From positions 48,016-112,015 of the forward strand of contig NZ_JASISW010000021.1 of assembly GCF_030063335.1 (NCBI RefSeq): a stretch of DNA of 64,000 nt. Reading direction: 5' to 3'. The position numbers and the translations under genes are program-made. This DNA is from Rhodococcus sp. G-MC3. GTDB taxonomy: Bacteria > Actinomycetota > Actinomycetes > Mycobacteriales > Mycobacteriaceae. Shown one piece after another: positions 47,410 to 56,591 of this stretch (within the stretch, counting starts at the first letter, position 1; each line of letters opens with the position of its first letter). The notes beneath the pieces were generated by a model. That model worked only from the letters and a program-made list of their open reading frames with translations, was not told the origin of the DNA and did no database searches.

Positions 47410-48437
47410 GACGTTGCCGTCACCGGCTGCGCGATGTGGGGAATGATGTCCTCGCCGTAGGCTTCGAGAGTCGAGGACTTCGCATCGTGCTGCAGGTACA
47501 CCGCGAACTGATCGACTCCCAGTTTTTCGAGTTCACGAAGACGGGAGATATGTTCGGCGGCACCGCCGAGGATGCAGAACCTATCGATGATGGCATCCGG
47601 CACGAACTCCGCGTGCGAGTTGCCTGCCCGACCGTGCTGGTTGTAGTCGTACCCCTGACGGGTCGCGATGTAGTCGGTGAGAGCTTGCGGCACTCCGCCG
47701 CCGTGGTCTCCGTACCGCGTGACGATGTCGGCGACGTGGTTGCCGACCATTCCGCCGAACCAGCGACACTGGTCACGTGCATGTTCCAAGGCTGCATCGC
47801 TGCCGTCGGTGACGTATGCGGGCGCTGCGACGCAGAACTTGATCGACGCTGGATCTCTGCCCGCGGCCTCCGCCGCTGCGCGGACGCGGCCGATGGTCCA
47901 CGCTGCGATGTCAGGATCGGCCAATTGCAGGATGTAGCCGTCGGCTACCTCTCCGGTGAGATCGAGCGCCTTCGGACCGTAGGCGGCTACCCAGATTTCG
48001 AGCGTCGAGTTGCTTGCCCACGGGAACTGCACCGTCGTCTCGCCCAGTTGTGCACTGCGCCCGTTGGCCAGTTCACGGATCACCTGTATCGATTCACGCA
48101 GGGTCGCAAGGGTTGTCGGTTTTCCACCAAGAGTGCGCACAGCCGAATCCCCGCGCCCGATGCCGCACACGGTGCGGTTGCCGAACATGTCGTTGAGCGT
48201 CGCGAACGTCGACGCCGTCACCGTCCAGTCCCGCGTCGCGGGATTGGTGACCATCGGCCCGACCGTCACCCGCCGCGTTTCCGCCAGGATCTGGCTGTAG
48301 ATGACGTACGGCTCCTGCCACAGCAGGTGCGAGTCGAACGTCCAGACGTGGGAGAACCCGTGTGTCTCGGCTCTACGCGCGAGGTCGATGACCCGCGATG
48401 CCGGCGGCGTACATTGCAGCACGACTCCGATATCCAT
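47406..48437 (-). CDS. LLM-class (F420-dependent-type) oxidoreductase in pyrimidine operon
   Basis: 343 residues, bacterial-luciferase-like TIM barrel of the F420/flavin LLM superfamily. Start MDIGVVLQCTPPASRVIDLARRAE, shown in part, then FSHVWTFDSHLLWQEPYV near 28, VGPMVTNPATRDWTVTAS near 58, and GNRTVCGIGRGDSAVRTLGG near 86. The last is the cofactor-binding region of the F420 subgroup. It lies between the dihydropyrimidinase (3-base gap) and permease (4-base overlap), so it is part of the pathway by context. No dihydropyrimidine dehydrogenase is in the operon; this enzyme could supply or consume the 5,6-dihydro-pyrimidine. FMN-dependent monooxygenase chemistry (RutA-like) is the main alternative. 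Confidence 0.82.
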   Translation of the reverse strand: MDIGVVLQCTPPASRVIDLARRAETHGFSHVWTFDSHLLWQEPYVIYSQILAETRRVTVGPMVTNPATRDWTVTASTFATLNDMFGNRTVCGIGRGDSAVRTLGGKPTTLATLRESIQVIRELANGRSAQLGETTVQFPWASNSTLEIWVAAYGPKALDLTGEVADGYILQLADPDIAAWTIGRVRAAAEAAGRDPASIKFCVAAPAYVTDGSDAALEHARDQCRWFGGMVGNHVADIVTRYGDHGGGVPQALTDYIATRQGYDYNQHGRAGNSHAEFVPDAIIDRFCILGGAAEHISRLRELEKLGVDQFAVYLQHDAKSSTLEAYGEDIIPHIAQPVTATS

Positions 48438-48440
48438 CTC

Positions 48441-49862
48441 TCACAGAAGATTCTGAGACAGGGAACGCTTCACGAACTGGCCGTGACCTGCGTTGCCGTA
48501 ATAGTGGCCGCCATCGACGATGACACGCCCACGAGAGAGAACGGTGTCGACATGACCGTCGATCTCGAAACCCTCGTACGCCGAGTAGTCCATGTTCATG
48601 TGGTGCGTCTTCTCCAGACCGATGCTGGTGTGTCCGTTGGGATCGTAGATCACCAGATCGCCGTCTGCTCCTGGAGAAACGATCCCCTTCTTCGGGTACA
48701 TTCCGAACATCCGTGCCGGCGTCGTGCAGCACACCTCGACCCACTTCTCCAGCGAGATCTTGCCGGTCTTGACTCCTTGGAACATCAGGTCCATTCGGTG
48801 CTCGACCGAGCCGATTCCGTTGGGAATCTTGGAGAAATCACCGATACCCATCTCTTTCTGATCCTTCATACAGAACGGACAGTGGTCGGTACTGACGGTG
48901 GCGACATCACCGGTACGCAGGTATTTCCAGAGTTCGTCCTGATGTCCCTCTTCGCGGGAGCGCAGAGGCGTCGAGCACACCCATTTGGCTCCCTCGAATC
49001 CCGGTGCACCGAGCTGCTCCTCCAGCGAGAGGTACAGGTATTGCGGACAGGTCTCGGCAAAGACGTTCTGACCCTTGCCTCGTGCGGTCGCGATCTGTTC
49101 GAGGGCCTGTTTGGCCGACACATGTACGACGTACAGCGGTGCGCCGGTGACATCGGCGAGCATGATCGCGCGATGCGTCGCTTCTTCTTCGAGCTGCCAC
49201 GGCCGCGACGTGCCATGGAAGTACGGCGAGGTATCACCGCGGGCGACCGATTGCGCGATCAGGACATCGATGGCAATGCCGTTCTCGGCGTGCATCATCA
49301 ACAGGGCACCGGTGTCGGATGCAGTCTGCATGGCCTGCAGTATTTTTCCGTCGTCCGAGTAGAACACGCCCGGATACGCCATGAAAAGCTTGAAGCTGGT
49401 CACGCCCTCGTCGACGAGTTCGCTCATCGCCTTCATCGAGTCGGTGTCCACGTCACCGACGATCTGGTGGAATCCGTAGTCGATGGCACATTGGCCTGCC
49501 GCCTTGTCGTGCCACGAGGCGAGGGTGTCCTGAACCCGTTGCCCCGGTGTCTGAATCGCGAAGTCGACGATGGTGGTCGTCCCACCCCACGCAGCCGCTC
49601 TCGTTCCGGTCTCGAAGGTGTCGGAGGCGAAGGTGCCGCCGAAGGGCATCTCCATGTGGGTATGACCGTCGACCCCGCCCGGGAGCACATATTTACCCGT
49701 CGCGTCGATCACTGTGTCGGCTGACTGTGCGAGATCTGCAGCGAAACGTGTCGAACCCGGTTGCAGCACAGCGACAATGGTCTCTTTGTCGATCAGCACG
49801 TCAAGTAGTTGGGTACCTGTCGGCGATACGACGGTGCCGCCGTGAACGAATGTCGTGGCCAT
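48441..49862 (-). CDS. Dihydropyrimidinase/hydantoinase
   Basis: 473 residues of the cyclic amidohydrolase family. Dinuclear-metal ligands: His67 and His69 in GVDGHTHMEMPFGG, carboxylated Lys158 in VTSFKLFMAYPG, His191 in MMHAENG, His247 in VVHVSAK, and Asp326 in STDHCPF. Opens 5,6-dihydrouracil to N-carbamoyl-beta-alanine. Context with beta-ureidopropionase and aminotransferase favours dihydropyrimidinase over D-hydantoinase. Normal full length. Confidence 0.93.
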   Translation of the reverse strand: MATTFVHGGTVVSPTGTQLLDVLIDKETIVAVLQPGSTRFAADLAQSADTVIDATGKYVLPGGVDGHTHMEMPFGGTFASDTFETGTRAAAWGGTTTIVDFAIQTPGQRVQDTLASWHDKAAGQCAIDYGFHQIVGDVDTDSMKAMSELVDEGVTSFKLFMAYPGVFYSDDGKILQAMQTASDTGALLMMHAENGIAIDVLIAQSVARGDTSPYFHGTSRPWQLEEEATHRAIMLADVTGAPLYVVHVSAKQALEQIATARGKGQNVFAETCPQYLYLSLEEQLGAPGFEGAKWVCSTPLRSREEGHQDELWKYLRTGDVATVSTDHCPFCMKDQKEMGIGDFSKIPNGIGSVEHRMDLMFQGVKTGKISLEKWVEVCCTTPARMFGMYPKKGIVSPGADGDLVIYDPNGHTSIGLEKTHHMNMDYSAYEGFEIDGHVDTVLSRGRVIVDGGHYYGNAGHGQFVKRSLSQNLL

Positions 49863-49883
49863 CTCAGGGCTCCAGATCGTTCG

Positions 49884-50723
49884 TCATGGTTTCACCAGCG
49901 GTGCATACGCGTCGGGCCTGCGGTCGCGGTAGAAAGCCCAGCGGTCGCGCACGACCTTGATGAGATCCATGTCGAGGTCGCGGACGATCACTTCCGGTTC
50001 GGTATCGGAGGCGACGTCGCCCACGAACTTTCCCTCGGGGTCGACGAAATAACTGGTTCCGTAGAAGTCGTCGTCGCCGTAGTCCGCTTCGATTCCGACG
50101 CGATTGATTGCCCCGATGTAGTACTCGTTCGCGACGGCCGACGCGGGTTGCTCGAGCTTCCACAGGTAGTTGGACAGACCGCGCGAGGTAGCCGACGGGT
50201 TGAACACGATCTCGGCGCCTGCAAGTCCGAGGGCACGCCAGCCCTCGGGAAAGTGCCGGTCATAGCAGATGTAGACACCGATTCGCCCGACCGCGGTATC
50301 GAACACCGGCCAGCCCAGGTTGCCCGGGCGGAAGTAGAACTTCTCCCAGAAGCCGTTGACGTGCGGGATGTGGTGTTTTCGATACTTGCCCAGGTAGGTG
50401 CCATCGGCGTCGACCACCGCGGCGGTGTTGTAGAGAACGCCCGGTTGCTCCTGCTCGTACACCGGCAGAATCATCACGATACCGAGTTCCTTCGCGAGTG
50501 CCGCGAAGCGGTCGACGGTGGGTCCTGGAACGGATTCTGCGTAGTCGTAGAACTTCGAGTCCTGTAGCTGACAGAAATACGGACCGTAGAACAGCTCTTG
50601 AAAACATACGACCTTCGCGCCTTGCTCGGCAGCGCTTCTCGCGTAGTCCTCATGGGCCTTGATCATCGACTCTTTGTCACCGGTCCAGTTGGTCTGAACC
50701 AGAGCCGCTCGAACAATCGACAT
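49884..50723 (-). CDS. Beta-ureidopropionase (N-carbamoyl-beta-alanine amidohydrolase), nitrilase superfamily
   Basis: 279 residues. Catalytic triad Glu43 (CFQELFYGPYF), Lys116 (KYRKHHIPHV) and Cys153 (VYICYDRHFPE) is complete. Hydrolyses N-carbamoyl-beta-alanine to beta-alanine, CO2 and ammonia. First gene of the eight-gene operon, with a GGAG ribosome site 8 bases before the ATG. The 113-base gap to ligB must contain the operon promoter; it holds TTGTGTTACAA (50794-50804), a possible GntR/FadR-style operator. Confidence 0.92.
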   Translation of the reverse strand: MSIVRAALVQTNWTGDKESMIKAHEDYARSAAEQGAKVVCFQELFYGPYFCQLQDSKFYDYAESVPGPTVDRFAALAKELGIVMILPVYEQEQPGVLYNTAAVVDADGTYLGKYRKHHIPHVNGFWEKFYFRPGNLGWPVFDTAVGRIGVYICYDRHFPEGWRALGLAGAEIVFNPSATSRGLSNYLWKLEQPASAVANEYYIGAINRVGIEADYGDDDFYGTSYFVDPEGKFVGDVASDTEPEVIVRDLDMDLIKVVRDRWAFYRDRRPDAYAPLVKP

Positions 50724-50836
50724 GATGAGTTCTCCATCCCTCGCTGGCTGGCCTCCCCAACATAAGTGATGTGTGGTCTGTTCGTATGTGCAATTGTGTT
50801 ACAACATGACTCGACTTATTTCGACCGAGTAACGAC

Positions 50837-52354
50837 TCAGGTCGACGACGCGAGCAGTGCGCGAACGGCCTCGATCGTGTCCGCCTCCGCATGCGTCTTA
50901 TCGGGTCGATACCGCAGTACCCGTGCGAATCTCAACGCGACGCCACCGGGATAACGGGTGCTCGTCTGAACCCCGTCGAGTTCGATTTCGACGATGAGAT
51001 CCGGGTTCAAATACACGGTGTGTTCGTCACGGGAACGCTCGTGCTTCGGGAACTCCTCGGTCTGCCACTGCAACAACGCATCGGTCAGCCCTTTGAACGT
51101 TTTGCCCACCATGATCGGATCGCCGCCGTCTGGATCACGGGCACCGAGATGCAGATTCGACAACCAACCTGTTCGCCTGCCATACCCCCACTCCGCGCCG
51201 AGAACCACCAGATCCAGCGTGTGCTCGGGTTTGACCTTCTGCCACGTCTTGCCGCGCCGTCCCGCTGCGTAGGGTGAGGACAAAGCCTTGATCATCACCC
51301 CTTCGTGTCCGTCGTCCAACGCAGCATCGAAGTGCGCGGACGCCGCGTCCGCGTCCGGACGGATCAGCGAAGGAATTCGGTGCTGACCTGCCACTCTGTC
51401 AAGGGCATCCAATCGTCGTTCCAGTGGTTCGTCGAGCAGATCGACTCCGTCGAGATGAATGCAGTCGAAGAAGTACGGCCGAAGCAGAAGTTCGTGGGCG
51501 TTCTGCGCTCCGAATCTGCTCATCGTTTCTTGGAACGGCCGGGGACGGCCGCTGTCCGTGAGAGCAAGCGTCTCGCCGTCGAGTACGACCGAGGTGCACG
51601 GCAACCCGCGAATCAGCTCGATCAGTTCCGGCACCGAGCCGGTGATCTCGCGAAGCGTTCGGGTGTAGACGTGTACCTCGTCGCCGTCGCGGTGCACCTG
51701 GATGCGTGCACCGTCGAACTTGAACTCGACACTGACCTCACCGTTCATCTCGGCCAACGCCGCGTCGAGGGATTCGGCCGGTGACGCAAGCATCGGACGG
51801 ACCGGTCGACCGACTTCCAGCGAGAATGCCGCCAGGGCGTTCTCTCCCCCGGTCAGTGCGGCGGTGGCCGTCGCCGCCAAGCTGCCGGACAGCATGAAGG
51901 CCCGTCGGACAGGGTCCAATTTCAGTCCCGCGGCCTTCGCAATGGCATCGGTCATGATGCCCTCTAGCGCCCCTTGGCGCAGCTCGCCAGTCATCAGCCG
52001 GATGAGAAACTCGCGCTCCTCCCGTGTTGCAGATGCAAACAACTCGGTTAGTTGCGCACGTCTGCGGGCGGACGATCCGGTCCCGGAGGTCGACGCGACG
52101 GCGGTGATCGCGGAATCGACGTCGGCGATGGTCAGCGCGGACCCGGCGGCAGCCGATACATCGAGGTCGGCCAGAGTGCGCCAGCCGATACCGATCCGGC
52201 CCTGCGGCAGCTCACCGGACAGCCACGACACCACCGTCCCGACGTCCGTGGGATCGAGTTCGGCGATCAGGGCTTGCAGTGATTCGATCTTGGCCTTACG
52301 CGAACGGGTGGCACCCACAGTCGACGACGTATCGATAATTCGAGAAAACAGCAC
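50837..52354 (-). CDS. ligB: ATP-dependent DNA ligase, LigB type
   Basis: 505 residues, nearly the length of mycobacterial LigB (about 507). N-terminal DNA-binding domain (about 1-200), then the adenylation domain with the nucleotidyl lysine in EFKFDGARIQVHRDG (KxDG; near residue 212), ETLALT, YFFDCIHLDG and EGVMIKAL motifs, and the OB-fold with TWQKVKPEHTLDLVVLGAEW. Seals nicks using ATP; the mycobacterial homologs are non-essential repair ligases. It stands alone and converges on no neighbour. Confidence 0.93.
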   Translation of the reverse strand: MLFSRIIDTSSTVGATRSRKAKIESLQALIAELDPTDVGTVVSWLSGELPQGRIGIGWRTLADLDVSAAAGSALTIADVDSAITAVASTSGTGSSARRRAQLTELFASATREEREFLIRLMTGELRQGALEGIMTDAIAKAAGLKLDPVRRAFMLSGSLAATATAALTGGENALAAFSLEVGRPVRPMLASPAESLDAALAEMNGEVSVEFKFDGARIQVHRDGDEVHVYTRTLREITGSVPELIELIRGLPCTSVVLDGETLALTDSGRPRPFQETMSRFGAQNAHELLLRPYFFDCIHLDGVDLLDEPLERRLDALDRVAGQHRIPSLIRPDADAASAHFDAALDDGHEGVMIKALSSPYAAGRRGKTWQKVKPEHTLDLVVLGAEWGYGRRTGWLSNLHLGARDPDGGDPIMVGKTFKGLTDALLQWQTEEFPKHERSRDEHTVYLNPDLIVEIELDGVQTSTRYPGGVALRFARVLRYRPDKTHAEADTIEAVRALLASST

Positions 52355-52400
52355 GACAGTGAAAGTAGCCCGAACCTACGACACTCAACCCCGTGATTGC

Positions 52401-53942
52401 TCAGCTGAAGCCCAGTACCCGGTCACCCCACGCCGCGCGCAGCGCCGTATCGGGGTCCGAGACGACGGTGTCCTGGGCATCGATGACGAGCATCGACCGG
52501 GTGGGGTCCGCATAGAGCGGCCAGTGTTTCGCTCCGTCCATCGTCGCGGGAACGCCATGACGAGCGAACGCGACCCAGCGCCTCATCACCCTCGCCGATA
52601 CAGCCATCGCTGCTTTTCTGCCACCGAGCCAAAAGGTGGGATCTCGGTTCAGAGTGCCGAAATTGCCGAATACATATGGCAATTCGGTCGCATGCCCTGC
52701 GCCGATCCTGGCAGCCTTGAGCATCGGCGTTGCATGATCGAACCTGTACATCCAGACCGGCGCGTAACGACTGTGCGCGTCGGCGATCCACAGTGTGGGC
52801 ATACGGAATCCTGCATCCCGCGACATGGCTAGAGCACCGGCAGTTTTCGATCGGTCCGGATAAGCGGACATGATCTCGGCCACCCGAAAAGCGGGGAGAT
52901 CGGAATGGTCGTTCGCGATCGCCCTGAACATTTCGGATACGGTCTCCGACGTGACCGGCATCAGGGGGGATTTCATCAGCCGGAAAATCGATGCCTCGTC
53001 GTGATTCGTCCCGATGATCAGTGGGATCCGATGAGCAAATCCTTTTTTGAATGCCGCAACCGGGTAGCGCGGGACGATGTCACCGTCGACTACAGGTGCG
53101 AGTCCGAGAGTCCCTGGGACCTTGGTCGGAATTTCGTAACAGAGCGTATCCCCTGCCGTCACCAGTCGAGCGAAGTCCATCGTCTTCAATTCGTGAACGC
53201 GATCCGGGGTGATGTCGACGAGTTCGAGGAACCGGGCCGCGACCAACGCCGCGCGATCCTGCCCGTACACCGAGGTCGCGGGGGCGCTCTGCACGATTGC
53301 CTTCTGGAACAGGCCCTCTGCCGCCGGGGACGTCATCAACGTCGTCACCGACGCGCCGCCGGAGGACTCACCGAACACGGTCACGTTCGAGGTGTCACCG
53401 CCGAAGCGTGCAATGCACCGTTGCACCCACTCGAGCGCCGCAATCTGGTCGCGTAAACCGACATTGGTCTCGAACACGGTGTCCTCGGTCGAGAAGGACG
53501 ACAGATCCAGAAACCCGAACGCACCGATCCGGTAATTGACAGTGACGATCACCAGATCACCCAGCTCGGCCAGGTTCCTGCCGTCGTACACGGTCTGAGC
53601 GGCGGAACCGAGTGAATACGCACCGCCGTGGATCCAGACCATCACAGGCCGTGGGGTTCCACCTGGTTCCGGTGCCCAGACATTCACAGACAGGCAGTCC
53701 TCGGACATCGGAAGGTTCGGGTCCATCGGAACGGGGTTGTCGAGGCCCTGCGGCGCGAGGGCGCCGAAACTGCGGCAGTCCAACGGTTTCGACCAGGGTT
53801 CCACGGGCCGCGGTGCCCGAAAACGGTACTCTCCATCGGTCGCAGCGGCATAAGGGATGCCTTTCCACGAATAGACCGCGCCGTCCGGATGGCCGATCAC
53901 CTCTCCATCCGGAATCTGCACTCGGCAGGTCTGATCACTCAT
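52401..53942 (-). CDS. Type-B carboxylesterase/lipase
   Basis: 513 residues, alpha/beta hydrolase. Nucleophile elbow FGESSGGASVTTLM near 190, oxyanion motif MVWIHGGAYSLGSA near 100, and the EDCLSVNVWAP signature near 80. The His/Glu partners are expected in the C-terminal half (GAGHATELPYVFGNFG). No signal peptide, so cytoplasmic. Hydrolyses carboxylic esters; natural substrate unknown. Confidence 0.9.
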   Translation of the reverse strand: MSDQTCRVQIPDGEVIGHPDGAVYSWKGIPYAAATDGEYRFRAPRPVEPWSKPLDCRSFGALAPQGLDNPVPMDPNLPMSEDCLSVNVWAPEPGGTPRPVMVWIHGGAYSLGSAAQTVYDGRNLAELGDLVIVTVNYRIGAFGFLDLSSFSTEDTVFETNVGLRDQIAALEWVQRCIARFGGDTSNVTVFGESSGGASVTTLMTSPAAEGLFQKAIVQSAPATSVYGQDRAALVAARFLELVDITPDRVHELKTMDFARLVTAGDTLCYEIPTKVPGTLGLAPVVDGDIVPRYPVAAFKKGFAHRIPLIIGTNHDEASIFRLMKSPLMPVTSETVSEMFRAIANDHSDLPAFRVAEIMSAYPDRSKTAGALAMSRDAGFRMPTLWIADAHSRYAPVWMYRFDHATPMLKAARIGAGHATELPYVFGNFGTLNRDPTFWLGGRKAAMAVSARVMRRWVAFARHGVPATMDGAKHWPLYADPTRSMLVIDAQDTVVSDPDTALRAAWGDRVLGFS

Positions 53943-54028
53943 AGCATCTCCCTGCTTCTAGGGCACGGTCCCGACGCACGCCAACGTACCAACAGGTCAT
54001 GAGCGCCTTCACTGTTTATGCTGGCGAG

Positions 54029-54691
54029 ATGAACCGAGTCCGGGCTTTCGTCGTTCTGGCCTCAGCGCTGTTCGCGCTGGCAACGGCAGGGTGCGGCGGG
54101 GACAACGACGCTGCGACGGCCCCCTTGGCGACGGTCGATACCAATCCGCCCTCGGTGGTTCGCACCTCGGCACCCACGCCGAACCCGATGACCACCACGT
54201 CCACGACCACCACGTCCGCGCCGCCGTCCACGACGTCGGCGTCGCCGTCCTCGACCACTACCGCAGCAGTCCCGACGGCCGATTCTGCTCGCTACGAGGG
54301 CGACGCCGGTTTCTACTACTTCACCACGCCCAGTGGAAAGTTCGAGTGCGCGATCTTCGTCACCGAGTCCTCGGTCGCTGGATGCCACGGCGACTTTCCG
54401 TCGACAGCACCGAAAGTCGAGGGAAGCGGAGCCCCGAATTCGACGGTGGCGCCGAACACCATCGAACTCACTGCGGGGTCGAAGGCGCGATTCCTCAATT
54501 CGGGAGACCCTCGCTTCCACCGGTTCGACGGCTCGGCACTGGCTTTGCCTTACGGCGAGGTACTGACGATTCCGGGTAGTGGCAGTTCCAACGGTTTGAT
54601 GTGTCACGTCGAGGAAAAGACGGGTGTGACCTGCGCCGACCAGGTCGGTCATGGTTTCACGGTGTCGGACGGCGCGTTCGAAGCGAGGTAG
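54029..54691 (+). CDS. Putative secreted lipoprotein with Thr/Ser/Pro linker
   Basis: 220 residues from ATG 54029, which opens on the signal AFVVLASALFALATAGC (Cys near 23). A linker of about 50 residues made almost entirely of Thr, Ser, Pro and Ala follows (TTTSTTTTSAPPSTTSASPS). A compact C-terminal domain of about 120 residues has four cysteines (KFECAIF, VAGCHGDF, LMCHVEE, VTCADQVGHGF). The TPSGKFECAI...GHGF pattern occurs in other actinobacterial envelope proteins of unknown function. Linker suggests extension through the mycolate envelope. Confidence 0.75.
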   Translation: MNRVRAFVVLASALFALATAGCGGDNDAATAPLATVDTNPPSVVRTSAPTPNPMTTTSTTTTSAPPSTTSASPSSTTTAAVPTADSARYEGDAGFYYFTTPSGKFECAIFVTESSVAGCHGDFPSTAPKVEGSGAPNSTVAPNTIELTAGSKARFLNSGDPRFHRFDGSALALPYGEVLTIPGSGSSNGLMCHVEEKTGVTCADQVGHGFTVSDGAFEAR

Positions 54692-54806
54692 CCGTTCGCA
54701 CCGCAAATGACCGGGCATAGTGTGATCCGGTGCGGTGAATCCTCCCGCATATACCTTGCCCAAGGCCGAGAGCGCTGAGCCTCCCGACCGGAAGGAGTGC
54801 ACTGCC

Positions 54807-56210
54807 ATGCCCCAAAAGTCACACAGCGGGCCCAACAGCGCCAAAGTCATCGGCGTCAGCCTTGCTGCCGCAGTGGGCGGCTTTCTGTTCGGCTTCGACA
54901 GTTCGGTCGTCAACGGAGCCGTCGACGCCATCGAAGGCAGATTCTCGCTCGGTTCGTTCACCACCGGGTTTGTCGTCGCGATCGCGTTGCTCGGCTGCGC
55001 TGTCGGTGCCTGGTTCGCAGGCTCTCTCGCCGACCGGTGGGGACGTAAGAAGGTGATGGTCCTCGGCTCCGCGCTCTTCACCATCTCTTCCATCGGCTCG
55101 GGTTTGGCGTTCAGCGTTCCCGACCTCATGCTGTGGCGCGTCCTCGGCGGCCTCGGTATCGGTATCGCCTCGGTCATCGCCCCGGCCTACATAGCCGAAA
55201 TTGCCCCGGCCAAATGGCGCGGAAGCCTCGCATCGCTGCAGCAACTTGCCATCACCGTCGGCATCTTCGCTGCCCTGCTGTCCGACGCCCTTCTGCAGGG
55301 TGCCGCGGACGGGGCATCGAACGATCTGTGGCTCGGACTCGAAGCGTGGCGCTGGATGTTCCTAGTGGGCGTCGTCCCGGCCTTGGTCTACGGAGTGCTT
55401 GCGGTCCTGATTCCAGAGTCCCCGCGATTCCTCGTCGGCAAGCATCTGGACAAGGAGGCCGCCGAAATCCTCGCCAACATCACCGGCGAGCTGCACCCGG
55501 ACGAGCGTGTTCACGAGATCCGACTGACGCTGCGCAAGGAAGAGAAGTCGTCGTTCGCCGACATCCGTGGACCAAAATTCGGCTTACAGCCGATCGTTTG
55601 GGTCGGCATCGTGATGGCCGTGTTGCAGCAGCTCGTCGGCATCAACGCGATCTTCTACTACTCGACGACGCTGTGGAAGTCCGTCGGATTCACCGAGGAT
55701 CAGTCGTTCATGACTTCGGTCATCACCTCGATCATCAATGTGACGATGACGTTCGTTGCCATCTTGTTCGTCGATCGGATCGGCCGTCGGAAGCTGCTCC
55801 TCGCCGGTTCCATCGGAATGTTCGTCGGACTGCTGATGGCAGCGGTGTCGTTCTCTCAGCAGATCGGCAGCGGCGACGACGTCTCGCTCCCCAGTCCCTG
55901 GGGTGCCGTTGCGCTGATCGGTGCGAATCTTTTCGTGATCTTCTTCGCCGCGACGTGGGGCCCGATCATGTGGGTTCTGCTCGGCGAAATGTTCCCCAAC
56001 CGCATGCGCGCCGTAGCCCTCGGTATCGGCACGGCAGCGAACTGGATCGCGAACTTTGCTGTGACCCTTGCCTTCCCTCCGCTGACACAAACGGTCGGGC
56101 TATGGGTGATCTACGGGTTCTTCGCGATCATGGCCGGCCTATCGTTCTTCTTCGTGCGATCGAAGATCCCGGAGACCAAGGGCATGGAACTCGAGGACAT
56201 GAAGATCTGA
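54807..56210 (+). CDS. Sugar-porter-family MFS transporter
   Basis: 467 residues with twelve spans. Sugar-porter motifs: GGFLFGFDSSVVNGA near 20, GSLADRWGRKKVMVLGSALF near 74, VPALVYGVLAVLIPESPRFLVG with PESPR near 200, QQLVGINAIFYYSTTLW near 275, VDRIGRRKLLLAGS near 322, and a C-terminal IPETKGMELEDM. AAGGAG precedes the ATG at 54807 by 9 bases. Probably a proton-linked hexose or polyol symporter. Confidence 0.9.
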   Translation: MPQKSHSGPNSAKVIGVSLAAAVGGFLFGFDSSVVNGAVDAIEGRFSLGSFTTGFVVAIALLGCAVGAWFAGSLADRWGRKKVMVLGSALFTISSIGSGLAFSVPDLMLWRVLGGLGIGIASVIAPAYIAEIAPAKWRGSLASLQQLAITVGIFAALLSDALLQGAADGASNDLWLGLEAWRWMFLVGVVPALVYGVLAVLIPESPRFLVGKHLDKEAAEILANITGELHPDERVHEIRLTLRKEEKSSFADIRGPKFGLQPIVWVGIVMAVLQQLVGINAIFYYSTTLWKSVGFTEDQSFMTSVITSIINVTMTFVAILFVDRIGRRKLLLAGSIGMFVGLLMAAVSFSQQIGSGDDVSLPSPWGAVALIGANLFVIFFAATWGPIMWVLLGEMFPNRMRAVALGIGTAANWIANFAVTLAFPPLTQTVGLWVIYGFFAIMAGLSFFFVRSKIPETKGMELEDMKI

Positions 56211-56214
56211 GGTT

Positions 56215-56331
56215 CTAGCCGATGCCCGGAATGAATCCCGGGTAGACGAAGCGCTGAGATCCGCCACCGGGCTTCGACGATCCGGTGACGTTGGGGAAAT
56301 CGAAGGGCAGCGCGACGGCCAATTCGTCCAT
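56215..56331 (-). pseudogene. Possible C-terminal gene remnant or tiny gene
   Basis: Minus-strand reading of 38 codons from ATG 56331 to TAG 56215, with coding-like third positions. The C-terminal segment reads SKPGGGSQRFVYPGFIPGIG. The frame continues upstream only 16 codons to a TAA, without a better start or ribosome site. It looks like the tail of a gene whose front is lost, but could be chance. The rest of the gap to the riboswitch (56332-56502) shows nothing I can name. Confidence 0.3.
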
Positions 56332-56502
56332 TTGCGAGGCGCGTTCATTAGCGATGGCAACTTCCCCCGTGCGCGCTTACCCACACCCCGTTGTACGTTT
56401 CCACTCACGGCCGCTGACCAGCCGGTGAGCGTTTAGATACGCCCCACAGTCACTATCCACGCACGGGCAGCGAAGCTGCATCATGTATGGTCGGCGATGT
56501 TC

Positions 56503-56586
56503 TGACACGGGGTGCGTCCGTCACATACGGATGCTGAGATCACACCCGTCGAACCTGATGCAGGTAATGCTGACGAAGGGATGTCG
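56503..56586 (+). ncRNA. TPP riboswitch (THI element)
   Basis: Contains the conserved thiamine-pyrophosphate aptamer blocks in order: GGGGTGC (56509-56515), GCTGAGATCACACCC (56533-56547), GAACCTGATGCAGGTAAT (56551-56568), and GAAGGGATG. P1 can form between TGACA (56503-56507) and TGTCG (56582-56586). The tenA ATG is at 56592, and the purine-rich GAAGGG (56575-56580) inside the aptamer 3' strand is the obvious ribosome site. Translational repression by TPP is therefore the likely mechanism. Confidence 0.93.
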
Positions 56587-56591
56587 AGGCG

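Noticed and set aside
47436..49724. A plus-strand open frame of about 760 codons antisense to the LLM and dihydropyrimidinase genes.
   Set aside because: The minus strand encodes clear enzymes with intact active sites. The antisense reading shows no motif and has the same shadow composition.
54150..54280. Simple-sequence repeat of ACC/TCC-type codons in the lipoprotein gene.
   Set aside because: It encodes a Thr/Ser/Pro linker, ordinary for secreted actinobacterial proteins. The nucleotide pattern is irregular.
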